Positions 18,414 to 25,854 of a DNA stretch of 64,000 nt are shown here, piece after piece. Source of the DNA: Lutibacter sp. (GTDB lineage: Bacteria; Bacteroidota; Bacteroidia; Flavobacteriales; Flavobacteriaceae); NCBI GenBank assembly GCA_002733665.1, contig NVWM01000029.1, positions 21,809 to 85,808 on the forward strand, in the 5' to 3' direction. Position numbers and translations under genes: made by a program. Each line of letters opens with the position of its first letter. Position 1 is the first letter of the stretch. The notes beneath the pieces were generated by a model that saw only the letters and a program-made list of their open reading frames with translations, was not told where the DNA came from and did not search any database.

Positions 18414-20102
18414 TTAGTGGTTTGCTTTTATCGAATCGATTTGTTGCTGCAATTTTTTAATTTCTTTGATATCCTTTTCAACTATAGAAATTAATTGAAT
18501 GGAGTCTATCTCTTGTTGCTTATTTTCTAAAATTATTTTTTCATCTTTAAAAAATTCATTTGAATTCTCACTTGATTTCCATGCTTCACTTAGTTGCTCA
18601 TAGACTGTTAAGTCCCATTTGCTAGGATGCTTAGCATCAATCCAAATTACATCACGATATTCACTATCTATCAATGCTAAATCTGGTGTTGCTGAACCAT
18701 CAAAAGTATTAGAGTCTTCTCTAATTGCAGAAATAGTTCCTAAAAACAACATACGTCTTCGTCCAGCAATATCTTTAATATAAGGTCTAAATTCTACAGG
18801 TTTATTTACTGACCAATCATATTCTTTACGCGATTCAATAACTTTTAATGGCATTGCCGAAACACCTGCATATCCTTCTTTTTTTGAGGCATGATCATAA
18901 TAATAAAGTTCATCTGTGCCATCTGCAGGAATAAAAACACTGTATGTCAAACTTGTTCGTTCATCTCCTATTGGTTCTAACCCAAACCAATGATACAAAC
19001 CACTATATGCATTAAATTCTGAATCTGAAAAATCAAAATCAGTTACAAAAGGCTGTGGATTTTGATCGTCTTCTAAATCTGGAATTTTTACTGCAGTTTT
19101 CATATTCCACGGCAAAGGATCTTTAAATCCGCCAATAAACTTTAATGATTCTGCTTGTAATCTTGACACCTTTTCAGACAATGTATTCTGTTTTGTGAGG
19201 TATGGATAGTTCTTCATTTCATCAGGAGAAATATAGGTTCCTTTACCAATAAAAATTCGTTCTACATAATCATTAAAATCATGTTCACCATTATCAACCA
19301 CCATTACACCTCCAAAAGTTGGATATGGAAATAAAAAGCCTTTCCACTTTATTAAACTTACAACTTGAACCCATTCATTAGCATCGTTTTTCATATAAAA
19401 CGTATCGCTTGGTTCCATCGTAAGCAATTGGAAAATATTAAACCGTTGAACTACTGCATTGTATGTGTTTCGGCTAAATTTTAATGATTCACCAATAGAA
19501 AATGTTACTGAAATTCGATTTTCACTTGAAAATCTTGGAAAAGGCGTTGTACTTGAAACAGAGAAAATTTCTTCAGTATTATCACTTATTCGCTGCCAAA
19601 CATACTTTTCTGTCGGCTGAATTGCCATAGTCCATTTGTTGACACTATCAATTCTAACTAAATGTGGTAAAGACACATCTTTTGTTTCACCAACACTCTC
19701 ATTAGCCATTGAAAAAATGTTTCTTAAAGGCTGAATTCGTTCATTTTGAGTTAGTGGTAACTTATTAATTTCTATACGATTTAGATTTTTGAAAACATTG
19801 TATGTTCTCATGTAATCATACATTTTATAATATCCTCCAACTACATATAGAATTCCAAAAAAAGCAGTTAAGCCTATCAATATTAAGATACGTTTTCCTG
19901 TACTTGCAGATTTCCTAAACTTATATAATCCAAAAAAGAGCACAATTAAACTCAATAGAATTATAAAAACATATTTTCTAACAAACAATAATGCTGGTTG
20001 ATAATCATCTCTCATTATGAATAGCATAACCAATAATATTATAGCAAGAATGATAGTAATTACCTTCTGCTTTCCTCCTTTGTTCCAGTATCTTTTAATC
20101 AT
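18414..20102 (-). CDS. Large membrane-anchored protein of the AAA gene cluster, unknown
   Basis: 562 residues; I do not recognise the family. Three membrane helices lie at about residues 14-29, 42-61 and 71-92. Basic residues before the first and between the second and third (KFRKSASTGKR) put the N-terminus inside and the remaining 470 residues in the periplasm. The soluble part is beta-rich with many aromatics (GLYHWFGLEPIGDERTSL; GRRRMLFLGTISAI) and ends in a short coiled coil (EIKKLQQQIDSIK). It is the last gene of the minus-strand cluster that starts at 27195, with 9 bases to the gene upstream. A sensor or envelope-facing scaffold is possible, but no activity can be assigned. Confidence 0.75.
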   Translation of the reverse strand: MIKRYWNKGGKQKVITIILAIILLVMLFIMRDDYQPALLFVRKYVFIILLSLIVLFFGLYKFRKSASTGKRILILIGLTAFFGILYVVGGYYKMYDYMRTYNVFKNLNRIEINKLPLTQNERIQPLRNIFSMANESVGETKDVSLPHLVRIDSVNKWTMAIQPTEKYVWQRISDNTEEIFSVSSTTPFPRFSSENRISVTFSIGESLKFSRNTYNAVVQRFNIFQLLTMEPSDTFYMKNDANEWVQVVSLIKWKGFLFPYPTFGGVMVVDNGEHDFNDYVERIFIGKGTYISPDEMKNYPYLTKQNTLSEKVSRLQAESLKFIGGFKDPLPWNMKTAVKIPDLEDDQNPQPFVTDFDFSDSEFNAYSGLYHWFGLEPIGDERTSLTYSVFIPADGTDELYYYDHASKKEGYAGVSAMPLKVIESRKEYDWSVNKPVEFRPYIKDIAGRRRMLFLGTISAIREDSNTFDGSATPDLALIDSEYRDVIWIDAKHPSKWDLTVYEQLSEAWKSSENSNEFFKDEKIILENKQQEIDSIQLISIVEKDIKEIKKLQQQIDSIKANH

Positions 20103-20111
20103 AACAATATT

Positions 20112-20447
20112 TTAATATTCATACTCATCATATAAATAAAATTTATTTTCTTTATTCTTTTTAAAGTGATATAAAATTAAACTTTCTTTTTTTTTATATA
20201 ATGAATCTCCAACAATTATCCTCTTCGGATTATTATCAAAAGAAAAATGCAACAAGTTTATAAATTTTTCATTTTTAAATTTTACTCTAGGATTTTCATG
20301 ACCATCATAATCTAATTCTGTGATTATACCGCTAAATCCCATATTCTTAGCCTGTTTTTTTGAAAGGTCATTTAAGAATAAAACGATAATAAGAAAAAAA
20401 CCAAAAAATCCTATTACTCTTAATAATATTTTATTTTTTATTTTCAT
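20112..20447 (-). CDS. Small single-helix membrane protein of the AAA gene cluster
   Basis: 111 residues, not recognised. One N-terminal membrane helix (VIGFFGFFLIIVLFLNDL) is preceded by lysines, so the roughly 80-residue domain behind it is probably periplasmic. That domain has alternating polar and hydrophobic residues (GFSGIITELDYDGHENPRVKF; LHFSFDNNPKRIIVGDSLYK), which suggests a small beta-barrel. It lies 4 bases from the gene upstream and 9 from the one downstream, so it is clearly part of the operon. AT content is even higher than in its neighbours. Confidence 0.65.
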   Translation of the reverse strand: MKIKNKILLRVIGFFGFFLIIVLFLNDLSKKQAKNMGFSGIITELDYDGHENPRVKFKNEKFINLLHFSFDNNPKRIIVGDSLYKKKESLILYHFKKNKENKFYLYDEYEY

Positions 20448-20451
20448 ATTA

Positions 20452-20976
20452 CTACAATAATCCTTTATCTTTTAGACGTTCACGAGCACTTTTTTCTTCT
20501 TTTATTATATTTTCTTTCTTCTCGACTGCGCTCGAAGTGACTGTATTGTCATTTTTATGCTGTAAATCTTCTATGAAATCTTTTCCTTTTTCTATCGTAT
20601 CGTGCACCAAATCTTCTAAAGAGTCTGACTTTTCATCAATCACTTCGCTAGATTTAAAGATCATTCCTGCAATATAAGTTCCTACTAAAGTTCCTACAAT
20701 CATTGAAGCGAAAATTGAAATTGTTGCTAAACTTATTGGAATTAAAAATTGTGTTACGACAATAGCAACTAAAAATAATGCCGAAATAAAAACCAAACGC
20801 AATAAAAATGATTGTTGATATACAAAACCTTTCTTATCAAAAGGTTTCATTTGCAATTCTTTAGAATTCATTAATTTATTAAAAAAACGATACACTCCAT
20901 TTCCGCTCGATTCTCTCCAATACAATATAATACCAAATAATACTGCCGCAATAAATATGATAAGTTCTAGTGTCAT
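20452..20976 (-). CDS. Membrane protein of the AAA gene cluster, contains an in-frame dispersed repeat
   Basis: 174 residues, not recognised. Three hydrophobic segments are visible: residues 2-18 (LELIIFIAAVLFGIILYW), about 56-77 (FLLRLVFISALFLVAIVVTQF) and about 81-107 (ISLATISIFASMIVGTLVGTYIAG). A hydrophilic C-terminal tail of about 65 residues is rich in Lys and Glu and ends RLKDKGLL. Part of the tail (NTVTSSAVEKKEN) is encoded by a copy of the dispersed repeat (20519-20541), so this segment is recent or dispensable. It lies 19 bases after the 411-residue gene in the same operon. Confidence 0.7.
   Translation of the reverse strand: MTLELIIFIAAVLFGIILYWRESSGNGVYRFFNKLMNSKELQMKPFDKKGFVYQQSFLLRLVFISALFLVAIVVTQFLIPISLATISIFASMIVGTLVGTYIAGMIFKSSEVIDEKSDSLEDLVHDTIEKGKDFIEDLQHKNDNTVTSSAVEKKENIIKEEKSARERLKDKGLL
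20519..20541. repeat. Dispersed repeat inside a coding sequence
   Basis: CTCGACTGCGCTCGAAGTGAC at 20521-20541 is a half copy of the arms seen at 735-750 and 38478-38493. It is translated in frame in the C-terminal tail of the membrane protein. Confidence 0.7.
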
Positions 20977-20995
20977 CTTTTTTGTTTAAAATTAG

Positions 20996-22231
20996 TTAAA
21001 TATTATTAGAAATCGTCTCAATTACCCAATCTTTCATTGAGTCATTCCAAGTTTTGTACCGTTTATAAAACTCTTCTTTATCATACCAATACAAAAACAA
21101 AACATCTTTTGGAGATACGTTTATCAATAACTTCCATATCAAATCTTGATGATTTGGCTTCAATGATGAATGTGGACTATGCAAAGCAAAGTATATCTGC
21201 TCGTCAATTATATCTTCAATTTTATATTGGCTATTTATTTTTAACTTTTCTAAATAGAGTTCTACACTCATCACTTTTTTCCGATCTTCAAGTGTGATTT
21301 TATTCAAATAGCTTTTGAACAAAACTGAATCATTTAAAATATCTTTTACAGGATGTTTAGGATCGTCTAAATATTCAGAAAATAAATATTTTTTAACTCT
21401 TTGATATTTTTTTGATGTTATTTCTTCTTGTATATCACAATCTATAACCTGATAACTTTTTAGTTTTTCTACTAATTCTGAATGGGAAATATGATACATC
21501 AAGACATCATGAATAGTATCTTTAATTGCAGACTTATATGTTTCTTCATCTTCAAAAATTAAAATTGGAGAAACAAAATCACGCAATAAATAAATACCAC
21601 CAAAGGCTTCTGTATAAAAGGAATCTGTTGCGAAATGAATATCACTCAATTCTAAATCTCTATTTCTTAAATCTCCATGTTTTTTTGCTGATGCTATTAA
21701 TTTCTCATGCAGCGTTTCGTCAATAAAATTATTATCTCGATTAAAAGTTCCTATCAGTTGTAACTGCTCCTCTTTTGCTTTACCTAAATTATCAATTAGA
21801 TGAAATCGAACTATAATATCTTTATACCTCAGCACGTCTAAAGACTCATAAAAAACATCAATTTTTTGGTCAAAATCAATACAAATTGCTGAATCGCGTG
21901 TTATATTTCTAATTCTATCTCCGTGTATTTTAAAGACTTCCTTCATCACATCTTTATCAAAAGAATGAAAAGGCATATATATTGGTGCATCTTTTTGCAA
22001 CGGAGTAATAATTATACAATGAGAATTTGCTTCACCATTGTTTAAATAATGTCTTTTGTTTTTCTCTTCTGATATTTCTGGACTCCAACCAATACCATCA
22101 ATAGAAAATGATGTCAATTTTGTTTCTGTAAAACCTAATTTCAACAGGCATTTATTATAACGCTCAACAAGCTTTCCGCTAATTGGAATTAGTTCACTCC
22201 TATATAGATTGGCCTCTTTTAGTTTTTGCAT
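20996..22231 (-). CDS. Unrecognised cytoplasmic protein of the AAA gene cluster
   Basis: 411 residues with no signal peptide or membrane segment. I do not recognise it with confidence. The N-terminal half is mixed alpha/beta (GFTETKLTSFSIDGIGWSPE; HCIIITPLQKDAPIYMPFHSFD, where the H-S-F-D segment looks conserved in character), and the C-terminal half is mainly helical with many charged residues, ending in a Trp- and Tyr-rich stretch (LFLYWYDKEEFYKRYKTWND). It follows the AAA ATPase gene after 89 bases that hold a hairpin repeat, so translation or transcript level may step down here. A substrate adaptor for the ATPase is one guess from context only. Confidence 0.7.
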   Translation of the reverse strand: MQKLKEANLYRSELIPISGKLVERYNKCLLKLGFTETKLTSFSIDGIGWSPEISEEKNKRHYLNNGEANSHCIIITPLQKDAPIYMPFHSFDKDVMKEVFKIHGDRIRNITRDSAICIDFDQKIDVFYESLDVLRYKDIIVRFHLIDNLGKAKEEQLQLIGTFNRDNNFIDETLHEKLIASAKKHGDLRNRDLELSDIHFATDSFYTEAFGGIYLLRDFVSPILIFEDEETYKSAIKDTIHDVLMYHISHSELVEKLKSYQVIDCDIQEEITSKKYQRVKKYLFSEYLDDPKHPVKDILNDSVLFKSYLNKITLEDRKKVMSVELYLEKLKINSQYKIEDIIDEQIYFALHSPHSSLKPNHQDLIWKLLINVSPKDVLFLYWYDKEEFYKRYKTWNDSMKDWVIETISNNI

Positions 22232-22234
22232 ATT

Positions 22235-22311
22235 ATTGCCGCGAAAGCGGTAATCTTATTATTGTTATATGAGATTCCTCGTCATTCGTTCCTCATTCTG
22301 TCGGAATGACA
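22235..22311. repeat. Hairpin plus dispersed repeat between AAA and 411-residue genes
   Basis: A tight hairpin ATTGCCGC-GAAA-GCGGTAAT (22235-22254, one wobble pair, GNRA-like loop) is followed by GAGATTCCTCG...TCGGAATGACA (22271-22311), a degenerate copy of the dispersed family. The block fills most of the 89-base spacer and may attenuate or stabilise the operon transcript. Confidence 0.65.
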
Positions 22312-22320
22312 AATCATTAA

Positions 22321-24282
22321 TTAATCTAATTTCCCAAACTGTTCTCTCGCCTCTAAATCAATATTCAATTGATTCACTCTTGAATCTACTTTTCGTTTAA
22401 AGTCAGTATCTGCAATAGTTGCTACATTGTCTAAATAACGAACAACTTCTTGTCTTCTAATCTCAGAAAAATCTAATCCTTTCATATTTCCTTTCATCAA
22501 TTCTTGAAGCATATCAAACTTAGTCTGATACTTCTGCTTAAAATATATTTCTGGATTCTCAAACCAATTTTTTTCTAAATCAAAATCCGTTAAACGCAGC
22601 GAAATTGCTGATTGAATATTACGAACATCTCGTGAAGAGAAAAACGGAAATATCTTCTGAATCTCTTTATACAAACCTGCATAAAATAAATGCTCACTTG
22701 TCTTATGTAATTTTTCAGCTCTTTCATACGCTTCAAAAACTCGCTCTTCATTTGGCTTTTCGATACTATTTAAAATTTCTCCCATACTTTTTGCCAGTCC
22801 TTGATCTTTTAAAAATTTGTAATCCGAAGGGTTTGCCATATTCACAAAATCTGGCATTGTTTTGTCCAACTTATTCCACCATAAATAATCTTGATCTAAA
22901 AAATCGTGTTCTGTTCTTGCTCCATCAATCTTAAAACGACCTTGAACTCTAGAAATCACTGCTTTATCAAGCATTTCTGGAAGATTGGTAAATAACCCTA
23001 TCGAACTGTTACCATAATTTACAGCGTAAGCACCTTCAGTATATCTTAAAAACACACCAATAACTTCTTTCACTCCAGCCGAAACACCTTGTGCAGTTCG
23101 CTCTTGCAAATTATTTTCAGCATCATCAATTGGTGCAAAAATTAAACGCGTTGGATCTTGCATTGGCTTCATCCATTCCACCATTTTTTCGGCAGAACCT
23201 CCTTGAAAAGTGCTTATCAAAGTATCTGGCATTGGATGAAATAAAAACGGAATATCTAAATTATCCGAATGTTCTTTTAACCGTGTTGCAATGGCTGCAA
23301 TTAACATACTTTTTCCTGTTCCTGGAATTCCATAACCCATAAAAACTGGCATAAATCCTCCTAATTCTTGAAACGGATTTTTCTTTTCTTCGAAATCATA
23401 ACTCAACATTCGCTCTGTCAATCTACGTGCAAAATGCTTCGCATCTTTATTTCCAACTATTTGTTCGAATTGAATTTTATTAAACTCGATACTCTTTGCA
23501 GTTCCAGAAAAAACATTGTTCCAGCCATCAACAGCAAAATCTGAATTTTCAAGTTTATACGTTCTATCTTCAATTGTTTCAGTATACTCTAATGCGCTTT
23601 TTCGAAGTTGAATTTCGTCAATCAATGCTTCAAAATAAACAACTGTAAAATCAATAACATCTTTGTCTGACTTGATAATTTCTGGATGTCCTAAATATTT
23701 ATCAAAATAAAATAAGCAACAAGAAATTCCTTTTAAAGGTGATAACAATGAAACTTCTGGAATTCCTGCAAATTTTTGTTTCATCACACTTAAATCATCC
23801 GAAGCATGTGGTTTTAAATCATGCAAAATCTTATACGCTGTTGAAAACAACATAAACGCAGTTGCAGTGTGCATCTTACTTTCATACTCGCGTTTTCCTG
23901 ATGTATCTAAAGCAGATTTATTCTCATTGAGTGTTGATAAACCAGACGCATCGTAATAATTATCCTTAATCCATATTCCTAAAGTAATCCCTTCTTGAAC
24001 TGCATACAATGTTTCGTTTAAAAATTTTGGAATGGCAATAGAATCTGGTAATAAGCGTTTTTTTAATGATAGAATAGTTTTAGAAACTGATGTTACTGTA
24101 GTATTACTCCCGTTATTTGCTCTTGACAAATACAATAAAATAGATTCGTCCTTAGCATCTTTATCTTTATTCTTTGCGCGTTGTCCTTGTTCCCATTGTA
24201 CACTTTTTAAATATGATGAGGCCTCATCTCGAAGCATATCAAGTTCATTTTGTTTTATTGGAAATGTTGAATTGTGTTCCAT
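22321..24282 (-). CDS. AAA family ATPase with a divergent Walker B
   Basis: 653 residues, cytoplasmic. The N-terminal 300 residues are helical and unrecognised. The AAA domain (about 300-460) has Walker A GYGIPGTGKS (Lys324), a pore-loop-1-like STFQGGSAEKM (residues 357-367, compare the GESEK motif of katanin/Vps4-type AAA proteins), Walker B LIFAPIDDAEN (380-390), and FTNLPEMLDKAVISRVQGRF (431-450), where Asn433 fits sensor 1 and Arg445/Arg449 fit the arginine-finger region. The residue at the catalytic Glu position is Asp387, which may slow hydrolysis. The C-terminal 190 residues are helical. It is the central gene of the cluster and likely remodels or unfolds a partner protein. Confidence 0.85.
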   Translation of the reverse strand: MEHNSTFPIKQNELDMLRDEASSYLKSVQWEQGQRAKNKDKDAKDESILLYLSRANNGSNTTVTSVSKTILSLKKRLLPDSIAIPKFLNETLYAVQEGITLGIWIKDNYYDASGLSTLNENKSALDTSGKREYESKMHTATAFMLFSTAYKILHDLKPHASDDLSVMKQKFAGIPEVSLLSPLKGISCCLFYFDKYLGHPEIIKSDKDVIDFTVVYFEALIDEIQLRKSALEYTETIEDRTYKLENSDFAVDGWNNVFSGTAKSIEFNKIQFEQIVGNKDAKHFARRLTERMLSYDFEEKKNPFQELGGFMPVFMGYGIPGTGKSMLIAAIATRLKEHSDNLDIPFLFHPMPDTLISTFQGGSAEKMVEWMKPMQDPTRLIFAPIDDAENNLQERTAQGVSAGVKEVIGVFLRYTEGAYAVNYGNSSIGLFTNLPEMLDKAVISRVQGRFKIDGARTEHDFLDQDYLWWNKLDKTMPDFVNMANPSDYKFLKDQGLAKSMGEILNSIEKPNEERVFEAYERAEKLHKTSEHLFYAGLYKEIQKIFPFFSSRDVRNIQSAISLRLTDFDLEKNWFENPEIYFKQKYQTKFDMLQELMKGNMKGLDFSEIRRQEVVRYLDNVATIADTDFKRKVDSRVNQLNIDLEAREQFGKLD

Positions 24283-24284
24283 AT

Positions 24285-24319
24285 TTTTAGTTGGCAGTAT
24301 TTAGTCTGCAGTTAGCAGT
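24285..24319. repeat. Array of five 7-bp repeats (NNNNAGT)
   Basis: The plus strand reads TTTTAGT, TGGCAGT, ATTTAGT, CTGCAGT, TAGCAGT in exact 7-base register, starting 3 bases from the AAA start codon. Only the AGT triplet and some flanking bases are kept. Two similar arrays occur at 24710-24730 and 25765-25799. Confidence 0.7.
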
Positions 24320-24334
24320 CAGAAAACACTATGT

Positions 24335-24694
24335 TTATTTAAATTTATTTGGGTTATTCACCATGTAATTAATGAGCTTTCCAATTTCTTCACTTTTATG
24401 TTGCAATTCTGTTCTCTTTTCTTCAGATATGTATTCACATGAAAAAGCAAAATCTAACCAAAGTTGAGTTTCAGAATTTTCACTATCTGCATCAGATAAT
24501 TTACTTTTAAAATGCTTTTCATATTCTCTTTTTCTATAACCTTCTGCAATATTTGAACAGACAGACCTACTAGACCTAACAATTTGTGACGTTAAACTAA
24601 AAAGTTCTGTCTTTGGAAAAGTCTTAGTGATGGTGAAAATCTCCATCGACAATTCAAAACCTTTTTTATATGCTAATAATGTTTTAAAACTCAT
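24335..24694 (-). CDS. Four-helix-bundle protein (23S rRNA intervening-sequence protein family)
   Basis: 119 residues fitting the four-helix-bundle/IVP family: an N-terminal LLAYKKGFELSMEIFTITK, then FPKTELFSLTSQIVRSSRSV with the conserved Q-I-x-R-S-S-x-S-V, CSNIAEGYRKR, then LSDADSENSETQLWLDFAF. These small basic proteins were first seen in ORFs within intervening sequences of 23S rRNA genes, and relatives serve as Avd in diversity-generating retroelements; I see no reverse transcriptase here. The gene interrupts the AAA cluster between the 353-residue gene and the ATPase, and 7-bp repeat arrays lie on both sides in opposite orientation, so it looks like an insertion. Confidence 0.88.
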   Translation of the reverse strand: MSFKTLLAYKKGFELSMEIFTITKTFPKTELFSLTSQIVRSSRSVCSNIAEGYRKREYEKHFKSKLSDADSENSETQLWLDFAFSCEYISEEKRTELQHKSEEIGKLINYMVNNPNKFK

Positions 24695-24704
24695 TCCACT
24701 AAAT

Positions 24705-25766
24705 TTATAACTGCTTACTGCCTACTGAAGACTTTAAATTACTTATTTGAAAAGGTGGTTTTGCCAATTCATCTAAAATTTCAGGTGTTTTATTGTGTAA
24801 TAATTGTATGATTCTGTGAGGTGCAAAAACATATTTTTGATTAAATACATCATTCCATTTTTGAAATACTTGTTTGGTAAAAAAACCTCCTTCTTTAAAT
24901 TCTTCTCCAGATTCTACTTCATCAATCTTTAAAGAAATCGCATACGATTCTAACGGAATTTCTTTTTTGCTAATCCCTTCTAAAATAGCGTGCGTAATAT
25001 CATTTTCATCTTTTGCAAATACATTATGTATAGGTCCTAAATCAATACGCTTTATCAATTTAGGCGACACTTTAGGTAAACGCCTGTCTATCGTATAAGC
25101 CATTGTATCTAAAGACATTTCTCTATCTGAAGTTGTTTTAAGCACTTCGTAAATTTCATCTTTATAATCATTTATTCGATTGCCATCATAATTAAAATAC
25201 ATAAAGCAGATAAATGGTCGATTGTGCGAAACATCATAAAAACTCCAGCTAATGAGTAAATCTCCTTTCGAATTTTTTGGTGCAATTATTATTTTCCCTT
25301 GTACAAATCGATTAAAAATATATCTTTGATTTACCGATCTATAATACACGATAGATGCTGCTTGAAACAACCTGTTTTTTTTGATTGGTACTTTTTTGCG
25401 AAGCAACGTATCTAAAAATTCTTCTTTTAATTCATCTTCATCTGTTAGTTTGCCTAAATATTCTTTACGAAGTTCTAGATCGTTGTATAGATACCTGAAT
25501 TCTAAATAATTAGGAAATCCAGAGTCTGTCAAATCAATCTTCATATTCTCTTCATCATCATACATGTACTTCACGCGCATTGCTTCGATTGAATAAAGCA
25601 ACAAATCACAATATTGCTTAAAGAAAATCACTTCTTCCTTATTGCACAATTGCTGTCGCTGAACATTTACAATCAATTCTTTGAGTGCAAAATCTACCAT
25701 TCTATGATAAAATATATATTGCTCTTTCGAATTAAGAAGTGCAGAATCTAAAGGTGTTACTATCAT
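24705..25766 (-). CDS. Unrecognised cytoplasmic protein of the AAA gene cluster
   Basis: 353 residues, no signal peptide or membrane helix. I do not recognise a family. The N-terminal 150 residues are helical and acidic (VDFALKELIVNVQRQQL; DDEENMKIDLTDSGF), the middle holds beta segments (GDLLISWSFYDVSHNRPFICFMYFNYDG), and a later part GFFTKQVFQKWNDVFNQKYVFAPHRIIQLLHN is probably helical. The last residues (SSVGSKQL) are encoded by a 7-bp repeat array (24710-24730), so the original C-terminus may have been altered when the neighbouring four-helix-bundle gene inserted. It lies 88 bases after the coiled-coil gene. Confidence 0.7.
   Translation of the reverse strand: MIVTPLDSALLNSKEQYIFYHRMVDFALKELIVNVQRQQLCNKEEVIFFKQYCDLLLYSIEAMRVKYMYDDEENMKIDLTDSGFPNYLEFRYLYNDLELRKEYLGKLTDEDELKEEFLDTLLRKKVPIKKNRLFQAASIVYYRSVNQRYIFNRFVQGKIIIAPKNSKGDLLISWSFYDVSHNRPFICFMYFNYDGNRINDYKDEIYEVLKTTSDREMSLDTMAYTIDRRLPKVSPKLIKRIDLGPIHNVFAKDENDITHAILEGISKKEIPLESYAISLKIDEVESGEEFKEGGFFTKQVFQKWNDVFNQKYVFAPHRIIQLLHNKTPEILDELAKPPFQISNLKSSVGSKQL
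24710..24730. repeat. Array of 7-bp repeats, inverted relative to the other two
   Basis: The plus strand reads ACTGCTT, ACTGCCT, ACTGAAG in 7-base register, opposite in orientation to the arrays at 24285 and 25765. It overlaps the last codons of the 353-residue gene. Confidence 0.65.
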
Positions 25767-25799
25767 TTAGTTATCAGTTCTCAGTCATCAGTATACAGT
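25765..25799. repeat. Array of five 7-bp repeats (NNNNAGT)
   Basis: The plus strand reads ATTTAGT, TATCAGT, TCTCAGT, CATCAGT, ATACAGT without a break. It begins at the start codon of the 353-residue gene, so it forms that gene's 5' leader in the minus-strand transcript. Confidence 0.7.
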
Positions 25800-25854
25800 C
25801 TATACTAATAACATAGAAATATGAATATTTATAATTTTTACTTGTGTAGTCTTT

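Noticed and set aside
24335..24694. Four-helix-bundle gene as part of a diversity-generating retroelement
   Set aside because: No reverse transcriptase, template repeat or variable protein is near.
24285..25799. 7-bp repeat arrays as a CRISPR array
   Set aside because: Unit length is 7 bases with no spacers and no cas genes nearby.
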